This document shows, piece by piece, positions 59,064 to 64,000 of a stretch of 64,000 nucleotides of DNA. The position numbers and the translations under genes are program-made. The DNA is from Candidatus Poribacteria bacterium. Its GTDB lineage: Bacteria > Poribacteria > WGA-4E > WGA-3G. The stretch spans positions 27,199 to 91,198 of the forward strand of contig PYIY01000011.1 in the NCBI GenBank assembly GCA_003635195.1, in the 5' to 3' direction. The notes under the pieces are model-generated. The model saw nothing but the letters and a program-made list of their open reading frames with translations. It made no database searches and was not told the DNA's origin. How positions within the stretch are numbered: position 1 is the first letter of the stretch; every line of letters starts with the position of its first letter.

Positions 59064-60413
59064 TCAGACGGTCGCGTCTTGGAGGCGGCGAAGTTTGAGG
59101 ACAAAGGAGTCCTCGTCTAATTCTACCATATCGTAAGAGATCGCTTCCCCTTGGGAGACATCGCATTTTAATTTGATACCGTCCGATAGACCGAGGGGAA
59201 GCAGATTCTCATCACGGGCAATTTCTGCTCTCTCAATCAAGCCGTTGACGGTATATCCACCACTGCCATCGAGTACTTCTCCCGCTTTCAGGTTGCGTTT
59301 GGCAACTGTGATAACCTCGGCAACTGGTGTGGGCAGTGGTGCCCCCGTCGGCTGTCCATAAAGAACGGCTTTCGCAATCGAGATCGGGGCTTCAACTGCT
59401 ACAAGATGATAGGGACGGTAGAGAAGATAGTTCTTGCCATCACCGCCGGGGTGAAGGTTGTAACTGGCGAGATCTTCTTGTGTGAACGGATGCTCAGTCC
59501 GAATAACAACGAATACCCCCATCCCAAGTGGGTTGTCTAACATCGTCTTGCCATCAGTCGCAACGCTATTTGCGAGTTCGACGACCCCGTGGCGGCTCAA
59601 AATGCCGCCTTCTTCTTTTAAACTAAAGACCTCGGCAATATCCGAAATGTTTACTGACGGTTCGTGCATACCACGCACATCCGGCGGTAAACCTGCCATG
59701 TTCGCCAAGGAGGTCATTTCAATCTGTGCCTTTGATCCGTCTCGAAACGAATTGAACATCTTGAAGTTAATCGTGCGCCGTTCAATCAGTTCTTGGCTGA
59801 ACCCGAATCGTTGTGGAACGGTGTCTGGTATCCCAACGCGGTCATCATCATAGAATATCGTGCCTCTCCCGGCAGCAACAATCTCAAAACCGAGTGTTTT
59901 TGCCCATTCGACGATGTTCATCGTCACACCGGGTTGATCACCGTCAACGAGTGTATAGACGACACCTGCGTTGTCTGCCAAGCGTCTCAGGAAGGGACCG
60001 ACGGTAACATCCGTTTCGACGTTGACCATCACGAGATGCTTCTTATGCATCAATGTATCGTACGCCATTCGTGCACCGACTTCTGGAATGCCAGTCGCTT
60101 CCACAACTACATCAATCAGGTCAGATTGAATAATGTGCAGTCCGTCTTCGGTAACTGCACGTTTGCCGCTGCGGATCGCATCGTTCATCGCATTGACGTT
60201 CCCGATATACGAAATCTCGTCAAATGGGACATTACTGGCTGTATGTGCCCCCGTAGCGTGTTCAAGATCGATGTCTGCAATCGCGCTCGCGACCATCCCT
60301 TGCATCTGTGAAAGCTGCGCAACCAATCCGGCACCGAATTTTCCAGCACCGATGATACCGACACGAATTGGATTATTTTCCGCTGCGCGTTCGGCGAGTT
60401 GTCTACTGAACAT
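59064..60413 (-). CDS. Homoserine dehydrogenase-like NAD(P) oxidoreductase with SAF domain
   Basis: This 449-aa protein has a Rossmann NAD-binding start, IRVGIIGAGKFGAGLVAQLS, followed by DVVVEATGIPEVGARMAYDT. The C-terminal part (VITVAKRNLKAGEVLDGSGG, then DGIKLKCDVSQGEAISYDMV) is a SAF domain, as in FlgA/NeuB-type proteins. The combination is a known but poorly characterised family of oxidoreductases, some acting on sugar acids. The substrate cannot be read. It starts with MFSRQLAERAAENNPIRVG and ends at VLKLRRLQDATV. Confidence 0.82.
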   Translation of the reverse strand: MFSRQLAERAAENNPIRVGIIGAGKFGAGLVAQLSQMQGMVASAIADIDLEHATGAHTASNVPFDEISYIGNVNAMNDAIRSGKRAVTEDGLHIIQSDLIDVVVEATGIPEVGARMAYDTLMHKKHLVMVNVETDVTVGPFLRRLADNAGVVYTLVDGDQPGVTMNIVEWAKTLGFEIVAAGRGTIFYDDDRVGIPDTVPQRFGFSQELIERRTINFKMFNSFRDGSKAQIEMTSLANMAGLPPDVRGMHEPSVNISDIAEVFSLKEEGGILSRHGVVELANSVATDGKTMLDNPLGMGVFVVIRTEHPFTQEDLASYNLHPGGDGKNYLLYRPYHLVAVEAPISIAKAVLYGQPTGAPLPTPVAEVITVAKRNLKAGEVLDGSGGYTVNGLIERAEIARDENLLPLGLSDGIKLKCDVSQGEAISYDMVELDEDSFVLKLRRLQDATV

Positions 60414-60441
60414 ACAAGATTCCCTTGATTCATAATACTAT

Positions 60442-61020
60442 TCAGGCGTTAATTCCATAGAGTCTCTCATACTCTGCTCGTGTGATTTCAAAGTCCAACA
60501 TCTTGCCATCATCTGCTTCTCGTGCGATAGTTAATCCGAGCGATTGCCACAACGCTTTTGAACGGATATTGTCGACAGGAACATCCACTGGACAGAACCT
60601 GTCAATCTCCAGTTTCTTAAACGCATGCGCCATCAAGCATCGCACGATCTCTTTGCCATAGCCTTTACCCCACAAGGTTTTATCCCAAATCCCGATGGGT
60701 AAACGCATTATTTTTTCACCCTCAATTTTTGCCCGTTCTAAATTCATCCACTGCAAACATACCTCGCCAATGGTGCGTCCACTCGTTTTTTCTACGATTG
60801 CGAACAGAAATCCGCTGTCTCTCATGAATTTGCCGGCTTTTTTGAGATACTCCTTTGTAATAGGTCCCTCAGGTGGAGATTCCTCAACCGCGTTTAGAAA
60901 TTCGGGATCTCTGTAAAACGGGACTGCAGTATCAAAATCGGCATCCTTAAAAGGTCGCAGTTCCAGACGTTCCGTCTCCAAGTGAATGTTGTGGCATGCA
61001 AAGTTCCCTGTTTCTATCAT
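60442..61020 (-). CDS. GNAT-family N-acetyltransferase (RimJ/RimL-like)
   Basis: This 192-aa protein starts MIETGNFACHNIHLETERLE and has LRPFKDADFDTAVPFYRDPE, typical of the RimJ/RimL class. The acetyl-CoA region is WDKTLWGKGYGKEIVRCLMA and the end PVDNIRSKALWQSLGLTIAR. Members acetylate ribosomal proteins or small amines. It is not closely related to the tandem GNAT pair at 43.5-45.5 kb. It lies 28 nt from the upstream same-strand oxidoreductase gene. Confidence 0.88.
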   Translation of the reverse strand: MIETGNFACHNIHLETERLELRPFKDADFDTAVPFYRDPEFLNAVEESPPEGPITKEYLKKAGKFMRDSGFLFAIVEKTSGRTIGEVCLQWMNLERAKIEGEKIMRLPIGIWDKTLWGKGYGKEIVRCLMAHAFKKLEIDRFCPVDVPVDNIRSKALWQSLGLTIAREADDGKMLDFEITRAEYERLYGINA

Positions 61021-61267
61021 ATTTATGAATTCCCTTTGAATTTTAGAAGTTTACTGCGTTTTGATACCCACGGTTATCCCTGCGTTGAATGTGGGATATC
61101 GAAACCGAATGCGCGTATGATATTCGGCAGGTCGAACGAGGTTAAAAGTCTAATAGTGGTGTCCTTAACGTTCCTCAAATCCAACATACCGCCGTATGAA
61201 TTTAAGAAGGGAATGAAACTCAACTTCATAATACGATACAACAGATGATAGGTTTCACTTGTGAACA

Positions 61268-63421
61268 CTATAAACTAAACAGGTAAGTGAATTTGCTCAA
61301 GATTGTCCAGTTGTGTGTATGGAAACCATCCGATGTATCCCATGCTTGATCGTATACAAGGTAAAAGTCGCTCCCGGGACGGTAGATGTAATTGATCAAG
61401 AAATTCGCGCTTGCCCGTTCCGCACTATCGTTCCACTGCGCGTACAATTTAGTAAAGAAACGAGTATTTAGTGCATAACTAATGCGTGCCCCAACAACGT
61501 TTGTTGTGAATAGATCGGTTTCGGGCAGGTTAATCCAATTGCGTTGATATCGCGTTTCGATCGCGAGTTGATAAGTCATCCGCCACTGACTATCAAGATT
61601 GACACTCACACGGTTGCCGTGAAAATAGTCCCCATAATCCACGCCGCCGAACACGGCAAACGGACGGCTGCTCTCGGTGAACACGTTCAACCGAACTTCG
61701 TTCATCTCGTAGTCACCAACCGGAATCTCAGCATCACCAATGCTGAAGGATTCTTCAACACGGTCAAAGAACCGTCGGAAATCGAGGTTGATCCCATCGT
61801 CGGAGTTCCAAAGTATATCTCCAGCGATACCCATGTCCCAACCGATGAGTGTGTTATCGTGATCCAGTAAATAACCACCGGAAAAGCCTGCTCCGATATC
61901 CCGTATGCCATATCGGTTGATTTGGACTTCGTAGTTGGTATTCAACATGAGCGACCGGATATCCCTGCGATGCATGAACCCCATTTTACTTGTAAATTGG
62001 GGACCGATGTCGAGATAGGAAGCGTTAACGCGGAAATACTTGTTTCGCCAGTTATTTGAGAGGTACCATGCGAAATCGCGTTCTTCTGGATCAGGTGACC
62101 AACTCCCAACCGTCATTGCTCGCATCCGCCACTGATCGTGCGGTCTAAAAAACAGGTCTATCCCTCCGTTACGGTGATAGTCGCTCCCGAGATCGCTCTG
62201 TCGATTGGTCAGAATGAGACCGAGCGTTGAATCACTGAGAATATCACGTTGCATTCTTAGCACAGAGAAGTTTGTCATCGGAATTTCCCCGGAAGCGGCA
62301 GTTGTCATGTTGAGCGCGCCGACACTGTAAGCACCCACTTTTCCCGTCAGTTTGCCGCCGCCAAGGAGGCGTACCTCTTTGTCGTCTTCAATCCCGATGC
62401 GGCGGCTGTAGAAAACCGACAGCGGTGGTGGTCCGAAGTCTCCGATACCAGCACCAAATGCGAACAGTCCGCTGCCTTCAAGAAAAAAATCGCGTCGCTC
62501 AGGGAAAAAGAGGCTAAACCGCGTGAGATTGACCTCTTCTTGATCCGCTTCTACTTGCGCAAAATCGGTGTTCAACGTCAAATCCAACGTCAGGTTCGAG
62601 GTTATCCCGTATTTCATGTCTAATCCGAGGTCGCCTTCGGTGGTACGCTGCCAATTTTCATCATCAAGGTTCCGTCCCAAACCGCCGAGGAGATACGGTT
62701 TTACATCAAAATACGATGGCGACGCAATCCCTTGAAGCCCTGTGAGTTTGCCTTGATATATTGGATGGTATGTCCCGGGCCAACTCTGACTTCGCGGCAC
62801 CTGAATCCACTGCGTCGTTTGATTGAGCCTTGCAATATTGCGTCCAAAATTTACACCCCAAACCATCGAATCGTCTTTTTTGAACCGTAACTGATTGAAG
62901 GGAATCGCTATTTCGACTGTCCAGCCTTTCTCGTGCTGTTGTCCAGCAGCTTCCCAGATACAGTCCCAGCTCCCGTTGAGGTTTTCGCCACCATCTGTGA
63001 CGGCGGTGTCTGAGAGCGCGCCGAGTGCATTCGTACGAAAGAAGAAGCACTGCCGCTTATCACCGTAAGTGTCGAGCATAATGTAAACATTATCATTTTG
63101 CCAGAGTCTCCCATCGCGGCGCATTTCATTCGCAACAATTTTTTCCGGTTCGGAATCATAACATTCAAACCCGATGTAAAGTTTTTCAGCGTCATACAAC
63201 ATGCGCACTTCTGTGCGTTCGGTAGTCGGTTGCCCTTCATCGGGAGATTGTTGGGTAAAATCGTCAATCATTTGGGTCCGAGACCAGGCTTCTTCGTTAA
63301 GGTACCCATCAATTTCTATCGCCTCACGCGTCAACAGCGGTTTGATTTCTTTGTTGGCTTCAACGTTTAGGGTCGCTGCAGCGATCGCCGCGAATATCAG
63401 AAGAACGATTCTGTGGCGCAT
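61268..63421 (-). CDS. Outer-membrane protein with CBM9-like and DUF5916-type regions
   Basis: This 717-aa protein has a signal peptide (IFAAIAAATLNVEANK) and then a carbohydrate-binding-like domain: LTREAIEIDGYLNEEAWSRT, VRMLYDAEKLYIGFECYDSE, WTVEIAIPFNQLRFKK. The rest has alternating short hydrophobic strands and ends in aromatic Phe-Thr-Tyr-Leu-Phe-Ser-Leu, as in outer-membrane beta-barrels of the DUF5916 family. A sugar-binding envelope role is inferred. GGAGAA lies just before ATG 63421. It is the last full gene before the second TnpB element. Confidence 0.87.
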   Translation of the reverse strand: MRHRIVLLIFAAIAAATLNVEANKEIKPLLTREAIEIDGYLNEEAWSRTQMIDDFTQQSPDEGQPTTERTEVRMLYDAEKLYIGFECYDSEPEKIVANEMRRDGRLWQNDNVYIMLDTYGDKRQCFFFRTNALGALSDTAVTDGGENLNGSWDCIWEAAGQQHEKGWTVEIAIPFNQLRFKKDDSMVWGVNFGRNIARLNQTTQWIQVPRSQSWPGTYHPIYQGKLTGLQGIASPSYFDVKPYLLGGLGRNLDDENWQRTTEGDLGLDMKYGITSNLTLDLTLNTDFAQVEADQEEVNLTRFSLFFPERRDFFLEGSGLFAFGAGIGDFGPPPLSVFYSRRIGIEDDKEVRLLGGGKLTGKVGAYSVGALNMTTAASGEIPMTNFSVLRMQRDILSDSTLGLILTNRQSDLGSDYHRNGGIDLFFRPHDQWRMRAMTVGSWSPDPEERDFAWYLSNNWRNKYFRVNASYLDIGPQFTSKMGFMHRRDIRSLMLNTNYEVQINRYGIRDIGAGFSGGYLLDHDNTLIGWDMGIAGDILWNSDDGINLDFRRFFDRVEESFSIGDAEIPVGDYEMNEVRLNVFTESSRPFAVFGGVDYGDYFHGNRVSVNLDSQWRMTYQLAIETRYQRNWINLPETDLFTTNVVGARISYALNTRFFTKLYAQWNDSAERASANFLINYIYRPGSDFYLVYDQAWDTSDGFHTHNWTILSKFTYLFSL

Positions 63422-63569
63422 CTTTTCTCCTCTTTTAGATTTTTCTTGCCTGCAAACGTGATATTTTGTTGTCCTTTAAAAAAGAAAGACCCTCACTGAA
63501 ATCTCATTTTCTGGCGTTCAGTGATGGGCGTTATATTGTGTTGTAATTCGGAAAGTGTTTTATTCTTCA

Positions 63570-63683
63570 CTACTCGCCCACCACTGCGCGACACATGGAA
63601 ATACCAATCAGCACGGCACCAAGACCGATGAACGTGCAGAGGCAATTTTTATGCATCAGTGTGATAGACGATAAATAAAACAT
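63570..63683 (-). CDS. Possible 37-aa hydrophobic protein
   Basis: On the minus strand an ATG at 63683 follows AGGA by 7 nt and encodes MFYLSSITLMHKNCLCTFIG followed by LGAVLIGISMCRAVVGE. It has a single hydrophobic segment and three Cys. It is the only sensible small frame in the 536-base gap 63422-63956. No family is known to me; it may be chance. Confidence 0.35.
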   Translation of the reverse strand: MFYLSSITLMHKNCLCTFIGLGAVLIGISMCRAVVGE

Positions 63684-63763
63684 CCGAGAGTCCTATTTAG
63701 AATTCATATATGTTAAGTATTATACCACATTTTAGGGATGGGTGTCAAATTTTTATCAATCTT

Positions 63764-63804
63764 CCCGTCAAGACCCCATGCTTTAGCTTGGGGATGTAGA
63801 CGGG
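63764..63804. repeat. Left-end palindrome of a second TnpB element
   Basis: CCCGTC (63764-63769) pairs with GACGGG (63799-63804), and CCCC (63774-63777) with GGGG (63790-63793), around ATGCTTTAGCTT. A T-T mismatch interrupts the inner stem, like the bulged hairpins at IS200/IS605 ends. It matches the copy at 30837-30899. Confidence 0.72.
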
Positions 63805-63830
63805 CGTTGGATTTTGTAGTAAGAATACAT

Positions 63831-63859
63831 TTGACATATACCTAAGAATGTCGTATAAT
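63831..63859 (+). promoter_or_regulatory. Consensus promoter of the second tnpB copy
   Basis: TTGACA (63831-63836), 17-bp spacer, TATAAT (63854-63859): an exact consensus promoter. It is followed by a GTTACC...GGTAAT stem also present before the first tnpB. Confidence 0.7.
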
Positions 63860-63956
63860 TATAGTATCAAGTTGGCAGGTATAATCAGCGTTACCACTTG
63901 GTAATGTGCCTGCCTACCCACTGATTAGGGGATAAATACTTGGTACTTGATATACC

Positions 63957-64000
63957 ATGAAAACCTATAAATATCCGCTTTATGACCAGTCTAATACGAT
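63957..64000 (+). CDS. tnpB: TnpB, second copy, cut by the window end
   Basis: The ATG at 63957 begins MKTYKYPLYDQSNT, which matches the N-terminus of the complete TnpB (MRKSYKFKLQNQSNT). The same leader and palindrome precede both, so the element continues to the right of the window. Only 14 codons are visible, so its integrity cannot be judged. Confidence 0.85.
   Translation, partial: MKTYKYPLYDQSNT

Noticed and set aside
61074..61268. 64-codon minus-strand frame after the DUF5916-like gene
   Set aside because: It starts with GTG overlapping the previous stop, has no ribosome site and shows no known domain or biased codon use.

Overview
The window looks like part of the chromosome of an uncultured bacterium close to Candidatus Poribacteria, or a similar member of the Planctomycetes-Verrucomicrobia-Chlamydiae neighbourhood. 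This is inferred from gene content, not from a marker gene: two phytanoyl-CoA dioxygenase relatives, several Gfo/Idh/MocA and other sugar or amino-acid oxidoreductases, three secreted LamG proteins, a WD40 protein, a CRTAC1-like FG-GAP protein, Uma2 proteins, an orphan bacterial-microcompartment vertex protein and a dockerin-like remnant. Base composition is moderate, and many genes have GGAGG-type ribosome sites and Sec or lipoprotein signal peptides. I saw no rRNA, tRNA or CRISPR array.

Layout. 1-3.9 kb: two paralogous lipoproteins and a lipoprotein with a SpoIVB-like (S55) domain. 4-7 kb (minus): a pyridine nucleotide-disulfide oxidoreductase and a D-aminoacylase-type amidohydrolase. 7.2-8.8 kb: a lipoprotein and a Gfo/Idh/MocA oxidoreductase. 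9-11.9 kb: three tandem exported paralogues, the last overlapping hemB. 11.9-21.7 kb: a tetrapyrrole cluster in the order hemB, hemL, polyprenyl synthase, duplicated precorrin-2 dehydrogenase, hemX-like, hemA, hemC, cobA-hemD. It supplies every step from glutamyl-tRNA to uroporphyrinogen III, plus a branch to precorrin-2. Five of its junctions hold long hairpins made of TAACTGG-type heptamers, the most unusual structure in the window. 21.7-24.3 kb (minus): an Nramp-like transporter and an Ldh-family dehydrogenase. 24.4-28.5 kb: a lipoprotein, then a tightly overlapping TPR / FG-GAP-ASPIC / helix-hairpin-helix operon.

28.5-31 kb (minus): 5-formyl-THF cyclo-ligase, the BMC vertex protein and a TnpB-only IS200/IS605-type element. 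A second copy of that element starts at the right edge and is cut off by the window. 31-36.4 kb: a ThiO-like oxidase, an ECF sigma factor with a long leader, a HAD hydrolase, Uma2 and a second Gfo/Idh/MocA protein. 36.4-37.8 kb: a HicB-HicA module followed by an unusual protein with four zinc-ribbon-like units. 37.8-43.5 kb: LamG, two methyltransferases, an AAC(3)-family acetyltransferase, a VOC protein, PhyH and a possible PD-(D/E)XK protein. 43.5-53.8 kb (minus): tandem GNATs, a recently amplified WD40 array, two near-identical 871-aa zinc metalloproteases with a HicB-like gene between them, a dockerin-like module cut off by a stop codon, and a Uma2-tail remnant. 53.9-64 kb: a second PhyH, two LamG paralogues flanking an S51 peptidase, an alcohol dehydrogenase convergent with a homoserine-dehydrogenase/SAF protein, a GNAT and a DUF5916-like outer-membrane protein.

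The heme cluster is the only clear pathway. The rest is accessory gene content with many local duplications and palindromic repeats.
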